From NCBI GenBank assembly GCA_902591695.1, contig CACJBQ010000001.1, positions 1-64,000 of the forward strand: a DNA stretch of 64,000 bases, in the 5' to 3' direction. This stretch comes from an uncultured Pelagibacteraceae bacterium. Its GTDB lineage: Bacteria; Pseudomonadota; Alphaproteobacteria; Pelagibacterales; Pelagibacteraceae. Below, one piece after another: positions 39,876 to 49,491 of the stretch. Within the stretch, counting starts at the first letter, position 1. Every line of letters begins with the position of its first letter. Below the pieces are notes generated by a model, which did not search any database, was not told the DNA's origin, and worked only from the letters and a program-made list of their open reading frames with translations. A program made the position numbers and the translations under genes.

Positions 39876-40661
39876 TTATAATTTTAAGTATTCGTAAAAA
39901 AATTTAATTGAAACCACTAAAAGAAAAATTCCAAAAAACTTACTAATTTTATTCTTATCAATACTGTGTACTGTTTTAGCTCCTATCCGAGCCATGAAAG
40001 TTGTAATTGGTATAAATATTAAAAATGCTGGTATGTTTATAAAACCAATACTTAGTGGAAGACTAGAATTTAAAAAACTTCCTGAAAGAAGAAATCCTAT
40101 TGCTCCAAACAGAGCAATTAGAAAACCTATGGCTGCTGCACTCCCTATAGCTTTATTTATTGAATAACCAAAAAACTTAAGGATAGGTACATTCATTACA
40201 GCTCCTCCTATACCCATAGGAGCTGATATAAACCCAACAAGAAAACCAAGAATTACTTTTAAATGTAATTTCATTTTAACAATTATGTTTTGCTCCTTTT
40301 CTTTTATTAAAAGTAAGTAAATTCCTAAAAATAAGATCATTATAGAAAAAAATAAAACCAAAGATTTAGTTTTTAGAGAAGCTGCAAAAACAGTTCCAAC
40401 AATCACTCCTAGCACAACAAAAAGACCGTAATTCTTTACAATATCAAAATCAACTGCTTTAAATTTATGATGTGTTAAAACTGAAACTGTAGAGGTTGGT
40501 ATTATGATTGCAAAAGAAGTTCCAACAGCAAGATGCATTACATATTGAGGATCAATTTCTAAAGAACCAAAAATAAAATATAAAAAAGGAACAGTTATCA
40601 ACCCTCCACCTATACCAAATAATCCAGCCACAAAACCTACTGGTATTGCTGTTAAAGCCAT
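39876..40661 (-). CDS. Sulfite exporter TauE/SafE family membrane protein
   Basis: GFVAGLFGIGGGLITVPFLYFIF; GFISAPMGIGGAVMNVPIL. Confidence 0.88.
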   Translation of the reverse strand: MALTAIPVGFVAGLFGIGGGLITVPFLYFIFGSLEIDPQYVMHLAVGTSFAIIIPTSTVSVLTHHKFKAVDFDIVKNYGLFVVLGVIVGTVFAASLKTKSLVLFFSIMILFLGIYLLLIKEKEQNIIVKMKLHLKVILGFLVGFISAPMGIGGAVMNVPILKFFGYSINKAIGSAAAIGFLIALFGAIGFLLSGSFLNSSLPLSIGFINIPAFLIFIPITTFMARIGAKTVHSIDKNKISKFFGIFLLVVSIKFFYEYLKL

Positions 40662-40701
40662 TAATAAAATAATATAACTGTATTCGTTTGTTAAAATTGA
40701 A

Positions 40702-41694
40702 TTAAGCAGACTGCCCTACTCTAGTATCTACATTGTTGTATTTAATTTTATCCATTATGTGATCTATTTTTTTAACATCAGCATCTCTTACACACATGTT
40801 TTCACTTAAATACCTTTTCCAATAACTAGCACCTGATTGACCATGAAATAAACCAAGAGTGTGTCTCATAATTTGATTTAATCTTGTTCCCTTTTTTAAT
40901 TCTTCTTTAACATAAGGAATAAGTTGTTCAATCACATCTTGTCTACTTGGCACATCTTCATTATTAAATATTTCTCTTTCAATATCTGCTAACAAATATG
41001 GGGTATGATAAGCAGCCCTTCCAATCATTACACCATCTGTTTTTTCTAAATGAGGCTTTATTTCATCTACTGAAGTTATTCCTCCATTAATAATGATCTC
41101 ATCATTAGGAAAATCTTTTTTTAATTTATAAACATATTCGTATTTTAAAGGAGGAATATTTAAGTTTTGCTTAGGTGTAAATTTACCTAACATTGCTTTT
41201 CTTGCATGAATGATGAAAGTTTTAACTCCAGTTGCTTTTAAGATTGAAATAAAACTATGTAAATTTTCATAATCTTCTACATCATCGTAACCAATTCTTG
41301 TTTTTATAGTTACTGGTAGTTTTGTAACTGATTGCATTTTACTTAAACAATCTGCCACTAAATTTGGCTCTTTCATCAAACAAGCACCAAATCTATTTTT
41401 TTCAACTTTTTTACTAGGGCAACCTAAGTTTAGATTGATTTCATCATACCCAAAATCTTCGCCTATTTTAGTCGCTTCAGCTAAAAGTTTTGGAGAAGAA
41501 CCTCCTAATTGAAGTGCTACAGGTTTCTCATTAATATTAAACTCTAATAACTTTTTTTTATCTCCTCTATTTATGGCTTCATCGACTACCATCTCAGTAT
41601 AAAGCAGAGTATTTTTGGATATTAATCTAAGAAAAAATCGCTCATGACGATCTGTGCAATCCATCATAGGAGCAACTGATACTTTCCTATTCAT
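40702..41694 (-). CDS. dusA: tRNA-dihydrouridine synthase (DusA-like)
   Basis: SVAPMMDCTDRHERFFLRLIS; NLNLGCPSKKVEKNRFGACLMKEP; MIGRAAYHTPYLLADIE. Confidence 0.92.
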   Translation of the reverse strand: MNRKVSVAPMMDCTDRHERFFLRLISKNTLLYTEMVVDEAINRGDKKKLLEFNINEKPVALQLGGSSPKLLAEATKIGEDFGYDEINLNLGCPSKKVEKNRFGACLMKEPNLVADCLSKMQSVTKLPVTIKTRIGYDDVEDYENLHSFISILKATGVKTFIIHARKAMLGKFTPKQNLNIPPLKYEYVYKLKKDFPNDEIIINGGITSVDEIKPHLEKTDGVMIGRAAYHTPYLLADIEREIFNNEDVPSRQDVIEQLIPYVKEELKKGTRLNQIMRHTLGLFHGQSGASYWKRYLSENMCVRDADVKKIDHIMDKIKYNNVDTRVGQSA

Positions 41695-41716
41695 GATATA
41701 ACTTTATATTATTTTT

Positions 41717-42253
41717 TTATGAGTTTGAAGCTTCAGTGTCGTCTGAAGATACATCTACTTCTTGATTTTCTGACTCTGAAACTTCATCTAAAGAAACTTC
41801 TCCTTGCTCATTCATCGTTTCTTCTCCTACTGAATTATCAACGTCTGCTGTAGCTGTTTCAGATAGCTCAGCTAAATCTTCTTTTGTTACTTGAATTTTT
41901 TCTGGAGTTTTTCTTGCTCTTTTAGATGGTAAAATTGGAGTACCACTTTTTGAAATTTCACCTTTGTAAAGATTTTCAAAATCATCACCTATTTCTTCAT
42001 CATCCTCAGCAGTATCGTCAACTTGTTCGACATGTTTTCGGAGTTTGTAAACTGCGCTATCAGTTAAATCTGAAACTTTAATTTTTTCTTCAGCAATTTC
42101 TCTTAATGAAATAACCGTATTTTTATCGTTATCTCTATCAATTGTTGGTTCTATTCCTGCATTAAGTTGAGTAGCTCTTTCTTTAGCAACAAGTACTAAT
42201 TCATAAGGACTCTCTACTTTGTCTATACAGTCTTCTACAGTAACTCTTGCCAT
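41717..42253 (-). CDS. rpoZ: RNA polymerase omega subunit with long acidic C-terminal extension
   Basis: MARVTVEDCIDKVESPYELVLVAKERATQLNAG; 178 aa. Confidence 0.9.
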   Translation of the reverse strand: MARVTVEDCIDKVESPYELVLVAKERATQLNAGIEPTIDRDNDKNTVISLREIAEEKIKVSDLTDSAVYKLRKHVEQVDDTAEDDEEIGDDFENLYKGEISKSGTPILPSKRARKTPEKIQVTKEDLAELSETATADVDNSVGEETMNEQGEVSLDEVSESENQEVDVSSDDTEASNS

Positions 42254-42297
42254 GCGGAGTATCTACACAGTGAGTCTTTAAAAATCAAGGCCTATTT

Positions 42298-43503
42298 TTA
42301 TAAATAATGAGGATTTAACTTATTTTTAACTAAATAAAGAAGAATAATTGATCCAAAGATATAAGTTCCTGATACAACGGCTATGTCTTCAATTGAAAAA
42401 CCAATATCAATCAGAAAGCCAAATAGAGCCGTACCAAATGCTGTTGAAAACACCATCAATGCAGTTGTTAGGGCTTTTATGGACCCGATATATTTAACAC
42501 CATAAATCTCAGCCCAAGTTGAGGAACCAAGCACGTTTGCCAAACCATTGGTTACCCCCACTAAACCAAAAAATACAAAAGAAGACAGCGGTGCATTAAA
42601 ATAGTAGAGAACTATGGTGCCAAAAAGAAGTGGGATATTCATATAGATTAATAATTTTCTACTTGAAAATTTATCAATTAAAAAACCAGATATAAACAGA
42701 GTAATCACTGATAAAATAGAGTAAGCCATAAATGATTGTGCAATTACATAAGGTCCCCACTCTTTAGAAGAAGATATAAAAGACTGATAAACAAAAGATC
42801 CTGTTGCAATCCATGGCATTGCTAACATCGTCATACAAATAATGTAAAATCTATAATCTTTTAAAACTTCTATTCTTTTCCATTGTTTAATTTCTTTATT
42901 ATTCTCTTCTATTTTAGATTCTTCTCTCGTATCAAGCTTAACATCTTTAACTAAAAGAAAAGTTGCAACAGGTAGAACAAGTATAACTAAAATAGAAATT
43001 GAAAACCAAATATCTCTCCATTCTATAAAAGTTAATAAAAAAACAATTAAAACTGGCATTATAAATTCAGCCAATGACAATCCTAACCAACCTGTACTTA
43101 AAGCCCTACCTCTATTTTTTTCAAAAAAACGAGATATGGTTGTTGTAGCTGTATGACTTGATAATCCTTGTCCAGCTAAACGCATTAAAAAAATTCCTAC
43201 AAATAAAAAAATAACTGATGAAATTTTTGAAAATATAAAACAGGATGCTGATAAAAAAATTATTACATAAGATGCAAATTTTAATATGTTTACGTCATCG
43301 ATTTTTTTTCCAATCCAAACTAAAACAATACTACTTAATAAAGTGGCTGATGCATAAATTGAGCCAAATTGTCCATGTGTAATTGATAAGGCGTCTCTAA
43401 TACTAGAATTAAATAGACCAAGAAAAAAACTCTGTCCAAAACTTGAAAAAAATGTAAAAATAAAACCAAATACAATTACTTTTAAACTTAAACTTTTAAA
43501 CAT
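42298..43503 (-). CDS. MFS transporter
   Basis: 12-TM-like pattern, MRLAGQGLSSHTATTTISRFFEKNRGRALS. Confidence 0.85.
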   Translation of the reverse strand: MFKSLSLKVIVFGFIFTFFSSFGQSFFLGLFNSSIRDALSITHGQFGSIYASATLLSSIVLVWIGKKIDDVNILKFASYVIIFLSASCFIFSKISSVIFLFVGIFLMRLAGQGLSSHTATTTISRFFEKNRGRALSTGWLGLSLAEFIMPVLIVFLLTFIEWRDIWFSISILVILVLPVATFLLVKDVKLDTREESKIEENNKEIKQWKRIEVLKDYRFYIICMTMLAMPWIATGSFVYQSFISSSKEWGPYVIAQSFMAYSILSVITLFISGFLIDKFSSRKLLIYMNIPLLFGTIVLYYFNAPLSSFVFFGLVGVTNGLANVLGSSTWAEIYGVKYIGSIKALTTALMVFSTAFGTALFGFLIDIGFSIEDIAVVSGTYIFGSIILLYLVKNKLNPHYL

Positions 43504-43514
43504 AGAAAAAAATT

Positions 43515-44390
43515 ATGACTTGTAATGTTGCTTTCATAGGTCTTGGGGTTATGGGCTACCCAATGGCTGGATATATATCAAAAGCCGGACACAATGTAAC
43601 TGTTTTTAATAGAACTAAATCTAAAGCTGAAAAATGGATTGGTGAATATAAAGGTAAAATGGCCAATACACCTGCGGAGGCTGCAGATGGTGCTGATTTT
43701 ATTTTCACATGTGTTGGTAATGATGATGATTTAAGAGAAGTAGCAACTGGAGAAAATGGATTATTTAACACAGCAAAAGCTGGGTCTATTTTTATTGATA
43801 ACTCAACTGTATCTGCAGAAGTATCAAGAGAATTAAATAAAAAAGCAAATGATAAAGGGTTTAGTTTTTTAGATGCCCCCATTTCTGGTGGACAAGCTGG
43901 TGCTGAGGGCGGAATACTAACAGTAATGGTTGGTGGCGATGAAGAAGTGTTTAAAAAGGCTGAACCTGTGATTGATTGTTACAGTAAAAAAGTAAAATTA
44001 ATTGGTCCTTGTGGAAGTGGTCAGTTAACAAAGATGATGAACCAAATGTGTATTGCTGGAACAGTCCAAGGTTTATCTGAAGCAATCAATTTTGGAATAA
44101 ACGCTGGTTTGGATATGGATAAAGTTATGGAAACAATATCTAAAGGTGCAGCACAATCTTGGCAAATGGAAAATAGATACCGAACTATGACTGATGATAA
44201 GTTTGATTATGGTTTTGCTATTGATTGGATGAGAAAAGATCTAAAAATTGCAATCGAGGAAGCAAAAAAAAATGGTTCACCTGTGCCTATAACAGAAATT
44301 ATTGATGGTTATTATGCTGAGGTTCAGGAAATGGGTGGAAATCGTTGGGATAGTTCAGGTTTGATTGCTAGATTAAAAAAGAAAAAATAA
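43515..44390 (+). CDS. NAD(P)-dependent beta-hydroxyacid dehydrogenase (3-hydroxyisobutyrate dehydrogenase family)
   Basis: VAFIGLGVMGYPMAGYISKAGH; FLDAPISGGQAGAEGG. Confidence 0.88.
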   Translation: MTCNVAFIGLGVMGYPMAGYISKAGHNVTVFNRTKSKAEKWIGEYKGKMANTPAEAADGADFIFTCVGNDDDLREVATGENGLFNTAKAGSIFIDNSTVSAEVSRELNKKANDKGFSFLDAPISGGQAGAEGGILTVMVGGDEEVFKKAEPVIDCYSKKVKLIGPCGSGQLTKMMNQMCIAGTVQGLSEAINFGINAGLDMDKVMETISKGAAQSWQMENRYRTMTDDKFDYGFAIDWMRKDLKIAIEEAKKNGSPVPITEIIDGYYAEVQEMGGNRWDSSGLIARLKKKK

Positions 44391-44395
44391 TATTT

Positions 44396-45001
44396 GTGAC
44401 GGATACAGTTCCTTATTACGAGGACTTTGCAGAGATCAAAAAGAAAATTTGGTCAATGCTGGATAATGCTGTGAAAGATAGAGGTTCTCCTTTTAGAATA
44501 CCGGTATTCATTTGTGGTGATCAATCAGACTTTGATGGAAGAATTGTTGTTCTAAGAAAATCTGATCAATCAAATAATTTAGTACAATATCATAGCGATA
44601 TTAGGTCAGATAAAATTGAAAAATTAAAAGCAAATAAAAATGCAGCAATGTTATTTTACGATAAAGATGAAAAAATACAGGTTAGATTGAAAGTTGAATG
44701 TACGGTTAATCACAATAATGATGTAACAAAAGAATCTTGGTCTAAAACCCAACATATTAGTAGAAAATGTTATTTGGTTGATAATGGTCCAGGAACTGAG
44801 TCAGATCTACCAACGTCTGGTCTAAAACCAGAATTAGATAATTTTGATTATACCAAAGAACAAAGCGAAGAGGGTTATAAAAACTTTACTGTTATTCAGT
44901 GCAAAATTAAATCTATAGAATGGCTTTATTTAGCAGCTAAAGGCCATCGAAGAGCAAAGTTTAATTTAGAAAATAAAAAAGATACCTGGTTAGTTCCATA
45001 G
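44396..45001 (+). CDS. Pyridoxamine 5'-phosphate oxidase-like (FMN-binding) family protein (GTG start)
   Basis: VVLRKSDQSNNLVQYHSDIRSDKIEKLKANKNAAMLFYD. Confidence 0.78.
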   Translation: MTDTVPYYEDFAEIKKKIWSMLDNAVKDRGSPFRIPVFICGDQSDFDGRIVVLRKSDQSNNLVQYHSDIRSDKIEKLKANKNAAMLFYDKDEKIQVRLKVECTVNHNNDVTKESWSKTQHISRKCYLVDNGPGTESDLPTSGLKPELDNFDYTKEQSEEGYKNFTVIQCKIKSIEWLYLAAKGHRRAKFNLENKKDTWLVP

Positions 45002-45205
45002 ATGGTTACTGGATATATATTTACAGCATTTCTTATAATTTTAGGATTAGCTGTAATGAGATTTGGGAGTATTCATTTTAAAAAATTTAAAGAGGGTAAA
45101 ACCAAAATCAAATCTAAGTTAAGTGGGCAATTATCTTTCTTAATTTTATTTATAGTAATAATTGGATTGATCATTTATTCGATTAACGATCTATTATTTA
45201 ATTAA
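45002..45205 (+). CDS. Small two-TM membrane protein, unknown
   Basis: 67 aa, two hydrophobic segments; starts immediately after the preceding stop. Confidence 0.6.
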   Translation: MVTGYIFTAFLIILGLAVMRFGSIHFKKFKEGKTKIKSKLSGQLSFLILFIVIIGLIIYSINDLLFN

Positions 45206-45218
45206 ACCAATTATTCTT

Positions 45219-45509
45219 TTAAATACCTTTAATAATTATATTTGTACCTTCAGAATTATCGAGTCTTATTTGTTTTATTGGTTTGTATTCTTCCGAATTG
45301 TACCATTTTAATGCTTTTTCATATGTAGGGAATTTAAGAATAATAATTCTAGGAAAATTTGTTTCACCATCAAAAATTTGAAATTCACCAGCTCTTACTA
45401 AAAACTCACCACCAAATTTTTTTACGAGTGGTGTAACCTTTTCAACATATTCTTTATAATTTTCAGGATTAGTTACTTTTAATTGAGCTATCACGTAACC
45501 TGCTGGCAT
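45219..45509 (-). CDS. DUF1330 family protein
   Basis: MPAGYVIAQLKVTNPENYKEYVEKV; RIIILKFPTYEKALKWYNSEEY. Confidence 0.85.
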   Translation of the reverse strand: MPAGYVIAQLKVTNPENYKEYVEKVTPLVKKFGGEFLVRAGEFQIFDGETNFPRIIILKFPTYEKALKWYNSEEYKPIKQIRLDNSEGTNIIIKGI

Positions 45510-45518
45510 TTATCTCCT

Positions 45519-46031
45519 TTAAAAAATTGATTTCGAGTATTTTTTCCAATTATCTTGATAATGTTTTGTGTTTTCAAATACTGCTTTTTTTTCTTCCTCT
45601 GAAACTTCTCTAATAACTTTACCTGGTGAGCCAACAACCAAAGAGTTATCTGGTATAATTTTATTTTCTGTTATCAAAGCTTTAGCTCCAATAATACAAT
45701 TCTTTCCAATATTAGCTTTATTTAAGATAACAGCTCCAATCCCAATTAAACTATTATCTCCAATGGTACATCCATGAAGCATGACTAAATGTCCAACAGT
45801 AACATTTTTTCCTACTTTTAATGGGCAGCCTGGATCTGTGTGTAATACGCTTCCATCTTGTACATTAGATCCTTCACCAATATGAATATTTTCAATATCT
45901 CCTCTAAGCACTGCATTAAACCAAATACTTGTATTTTTTTCTAAAGTAACGTCCCCTATTATTGTAGCATTTGGAGCTACCCAATTTTCGCCAGAGTTTT
46001 TTGGTTTTTTATCTTTTAAATCATAAAACAT
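45519..46031 (-). CDS. Gamma-carbonic anhydrase-like hexapeptide-repeat protein
   Basis: VAPNATIIGDVTLEKNTSIWFNAVLRGDIENIHIGEGSNVQDGSVLHTD; LHGCTIGDNSLIGIGAVIL. Confidence 0.9.
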   Translation of the reverse strand: MFYDLKDKKPKNSGENWVAPNATIIGDVTLEKNTSIWFNAVLRGDIENIHIGEGSNVQDGSVLHTDPGCPLKVGKNVTVGHLVMLHGCTIGDNSLIGIGAVILNKANIGKNCIIGAKALITENKIIPDNSLVVGSPGKVIREVSEEEKKAVFENTKHYQDNWKKYSKSIF

Positions 46032-46050
46032 AATCTATATATTTTACATT

Positions 46051-46605
46051 ATGCCTATACAAACTCCAATATGTGATTTTGGTCAAAAAGCTATTCCATT
46101 TGAATTAAAATCTACTGATAATAAAATTCTGTCTTTAAATGATATCAAGGGTGAAAATGGAACTTTGATAATGTTCATTTGTAATCATTGTCCATATGTT
46201 AAAGCTATTACAAAAGAATTAGTTGAAGATTGTAGTGAATTGAAAAAAATTGATATCAACTCAGTTGCTATCTGCTCAAATGACTTTGTTTATTATCCAG
46301 ACGACTCATTTGATAACATGATCAAGTTTTCAAATGAAAATCATTTCAATTTTCCTTACTTGCATGATGAAACTCAAGAAATTGCTAAAGCATATGATGC
46401 TGTATGTACTCCAGATTTCTTTGGCTACAATAAAAATCTAGAACTTCAATACAGAGGACGATTAAGAGAACTTAAAAAGTTTATTCCAGTTAAAGACGGA
46501 GAGAGTGATCTGCTTACAGCTATGAGACAAATAGCTGAAACCGGAAAAGGTCCTGAACATCAAATACCCAGTGCAGGCTGTAGTATTAAATGGAAGTATG
46601 ATTGA
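46051..46605 (+). CDS. Thioredoxin/peroxiredoxin-fold family protein
   Basis: LIMFICNHCPYVKAITKELVED; HDETQEIAKAYDAVCTPDFFG. Confidence 0.8.
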   Translation: MPIQTPICDFGQKAIPFELKSTDNKILSLNDIKGENGTLIMFICNHCPYVKAITKELVEDCSELKKIDINSVAICSNDFVYYPDDSFDNMIKFSNENHFNFPYLHDETQEIAKAYDAVCTPDFFGYNKNLELQYRGRLRELKKFIPVKDGESDLLTAMRQIAETGKGPEHQIPSAGCSIKWKYD

Positions 46606-47687
46606 TGTATCTAATTGTAACTAGATCATTCCCACCTGAGCTTGGTGGCATGCAAAATCTATTGTGGGGCCTCTCGAGAGAACTATCTAAAAATTTTATG
46701 ATAAAAGTTTTTGCAGATCATATGGAAGGTCATAAAGAATTTGATGAGCAAGCCTCTTTTTCTATCGAAAGAGTTGGTGGAATTAAACTACTTAGAAAGT
46801 ACAGAAAGGCACAATTAATTAATGAATATATCAAAGAAAATAAAATTGATGGCGTTATTGCTGATCATTGGAAAAGTTTAGAACTTATTAAAACTTCTAA
46901 AAAAAAATACTGTTTAATTCATAGTAAAGAAATCAACCATCCAAAAGGCTCTAGTCAAAATAAAAGAGTGGTTAGTGTTTTAAATAATGTTGAAAAAGTT
47001 ATAGCAAATTCTCATTTTACAAAAAATTTAGCAATAGAAATTGGTGTTAATGCAAATAAAGTAATTGTAATAAATCCAGGTGTGGATCCAGCCGAAAAAT
47101 TAAATAAAAAAACTTTAGATAAAGTTGAAAGTATACTTAAAGTTAAAAATCCAAGACTTATTACAGTTTCAAGATTTGATAAACGTAAAAACCATGAAAA
47201 AATAGTGATGGCTTTAAGAAATTTAAAACAAATTTATCCTGATATTGTCTACATATGTGTTGGATATGGAGAGGAAGAAGAAAATATTAAAAAGCTAGTA
47301 AAAGAGCTAGATCTTGAGGCACAAGTTATGTTTTTTAAAGATATTAGTAATGATTTAAAAAATGCTTTAGTTTCAAAATCAAATATCTTTGTAATGCCAT
47401 CCATAATTCATAAAAAATCAGTTGAAGGTTTTGGTATTGCATATGTCGAAGCTGCACAATACGGTATACCATCCATTGGTGGAAAAGATGGTGGTGCATC
47501 TGATGCAATTGATCATGAAAAAACTGGTTTAATATGTGATGGTAACAATCTAGATGATATTTATTCTTCTATTAATACAATATTAGAAAACAAAAAATAT
47601 ATAGATTATGGAAAAAACGCTAAAGAATTTGTTCATAAATTTCAATGGTCAAAAATTGTTGAAGAATATAAAAAAATCCTAAGCTAA
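46602..47687 (+). CDS. Glycosyltransferase family 4
   Basis: RSFPPELGGMQNLLWGLS; TVSRFDKRKNHEKIVMAL; EGFGIAYVEAAQYGIPSIGGKDGGASDAI. Confidence 0.85.
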   Translation: MMYLIVTRSFPPELGGMQNLLWGLSRELSKNFMIKVFADHMEGHKEFDEQASFSIERVGGIKLLRKYRKAQLINEYIKENKIDGVIADHWKSLELIKTSKKKYCLIHSKEINHPKGSSQNKRVVSVLNNVEKVIANSHFTKNLAIEIGVNANKVIVINPGVDPAEKLNKKTLDKVESILKVKNPRLITVSRFDKRKNHEKIVMALRNLKQIYPDIVYICVGYGEEEENIKKLVKELDLEAQVMFFKDISNDLKNALVSKSNIFVMPSIIHKKSVEGFGIAYVEAAQYGIPSIGGKDGGASDAIDHEKTGLICDGNNLDDIYSSINTILENKKYIDYGKNAKEFVHKFQWSKIVEEYKKILS

Positions 47688-47690
47688 TTT

Positions 47691-48554
47691 ATGTTTATTC
47701 TAAAATCCAAAGAGTCTATTGGAATACTTTTTGGTATTTTTGCTTATTTATCTTTTTCTATTTTAGACACAATACAAAAAACTCTAATTATTAATCATAC
47801 AGTTTTTCAATTACTTTTCGTGAAGTATTTTTTTGTTTTTTTTTTAGCTTTTTTTGAGTCTAAGAGAAAAAAAAATAATTTATTTTATAAATCTAAAGAT
47901 ATTAAATTACAGATATTTAGAAGCTTATTATCTGTGTTGGAATCTGGGTGTTTTGTTTTATCATTTAAATATTTATCTTTAGCAAATGCTCATAGTATTG
48001 GTTCCTTAGCGCCAGTAATAGTAGTTGCTTTATCTGCAATAATCTTGAAAGAAAAAGTATCTGTTAAAACGTGGATAGCAATTTTTATTGGATTTCTCGG
48101 AGTTTTGATAATTCTAAGACCAACCTCATCAATTTTTGATCCTAAAGCTTTAATACCTCTATTCGCAGCATTTGTACTAGGACTTTATCAGGTGATCACT
48201 AAAAAAGTTTCAAAATATGACTCACACGAAACATCTTTGTTTTTTACCTCAATAATTGGTTTATTAGTTATGTCGTTATTAGCTTTTAATTTTTGGAGAC
48301 CAATAGATAACTCTTTATACCCAATGTTTTTAGGCATAGGTATATTTTTTTCATTAGGTCTTTACCTTCAAATCATTGCTTTAAGTAAAGCTAGAGCAAG
48401 TATAATCCAACCATTTCATTACACTTTAATTTTTTGGGCAATAATTTTTGGATATATATTTTATAATGATATTCCAGATATGTTCACAATTATTGGAGCA
48501 ATAATAATTACTTGTTCTGGCATCTTTGTTTTAAAGCAATCATCAAAAAATTAA
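47691..48554 (+). CDS. EamA/DMT superfamily transporter
   Basis: Ten TM-like segments; IFIGFLGVLIILRP. Confidence 0.85.
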   Translation: MFILKSKESIGILFGIFAYLSFSILDTIQKTLIINHTVFQLLFVKYFFVFFLAFFESKRKKNNLFYKSKDIKLQIFRSLLSVLESGCFVLSFKYLSLANAHSIGSLAPVIVVALSAIILKEKVSVKTWIAIFIGFLGVLIILRPTSSIFDPKALIPLFAAFVLGLYQVITKKVSKYDSHETSLFFTSIIGLLVMSLLAFNFWRPIDNSLYPMFLGIGIFFSLGLYLQIIALSKARASIIQPFHYTLIFWAIIFGYIFYNDIPDMFTIIGAIIITCSGIFVLKQSSKN

Positions 48555-48556
48555 CT

Positions 48557-48580
48557 TAAACTATGATTGTTTATAGTTTA
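48557..48580 (+). terminator. Weak hairpin between the two EamA genes
   Basis: TAAACTAT-GATTGTTT-ATAGTTTA; poor U tract (GTTTTAC). Confidence 0.3.
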
Positions 48581-48603
48581 GTTTTACATATAGTCATCTA
48601 CTG

Positions 48604-49491
48604 ATGTCTAAGAATAAATTAGCAATTTTTTTAATTATAATCTCAGTTTTTTGTGGGACATTAATGTTAACCTTTTTAAAATTAGCACAAGAGGAAGTTA
48701 ATGTTTATGTTGCAGGTTTTTTTAGATTTTTATTTGGTTTCCTAATTATTTTTCCCTATATGCTAAAATCTAATTTTACAGTTTTTAAAACCAATCATCA
48801 CAAGAAACATTTTCTTAGAGCGGTTTTAAATTTACCTTCAATGCTGTTATATTTTTCAGCTTTAGTAATGATGCCAATTGAAAAAGCTACAGCAATATCT
48901 TTTGTTGTCCCTTTCTTAGTAACAATTCTTGCTGTTTTATTTCTTGGAGAAAAAATTTATATGTTCAGGAGTTTTGCTTTAGTTTTAGGATTTATCGGCA
49001 TGTTGGTAATTTTAAGACCAGGAATAATTGAAATCTCTATTGGTGTTTATATGGCGCTAGCCTCGTCTTTTATGTGGTCTGTGGTTATCATAATTACAAA
49101 AAGTGTTGCAAGAGACGATAGTCCAATAACTATTTTATCTTATGGATATACATATATGACAATTTTTAGTTTTATTTTTGCATTGATTTATTGGCAAACA
49201 CCTAGTTTTCAAACTTTCATTTATTTATTTTTCGCAGGTTTTTTTGGTACATTATTGCATCTTTGTATAAATCATGCATATAAACTAGTGGATGTTAGCA
49301 TGACACAACCATATTCTTTTCTAAGTTTAGTCTTCGCTTCTTTAATTGGTTATTATGTTTTTAGTGAAACACCTGATCTCTTCACTTGGATTGGTGCAAG
49401 TATTATATTTTTAGGTGTTTTTATCATGTCATATCGTGAAATGAAGCTTGATAAAGATATTATTAGAAAACGAATAGATATTAAATCTTAA
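48604..49491 (+). CDS. EamA/DMT superfamily transporter
   Basis: ALVLGFIGMLVILRPG; DMT topology; second tandem family member. Confidence 0.85.
   Translation: MSKNKLAIFLIIISVFCGTLMLTFLKLAQEEVNVYVAGFFRFLFGFLIIFPYMLKSNFTVFKTNHHKKHFLRAVLNLPSMLLYFSALVMMPIEKATAISFVVPFLVTILAVLFLGEKIYMFRSFALVLGFIGMLVILRPGIIEISIGVYMALASSFMWSVVIIITKSVARDDSPITILSYGYTYMTIFSFIFALIYWQTPSFQTFIYLFFAGFFGTLLHLCINHAYKLVDVSMTQPYSFLSLVFASLIGYYVFSETPDLFTWIGASIIFLGVFIMSYREMKLDKDIIRKRIDIKS

Noticed and set aside
42254-42297. Possible terminator AAAAAT-AGGCCTTG-ATTTTT after the MFS gene
   Set aside because: Short A/T-only stem with poor U tract; could not be supported.
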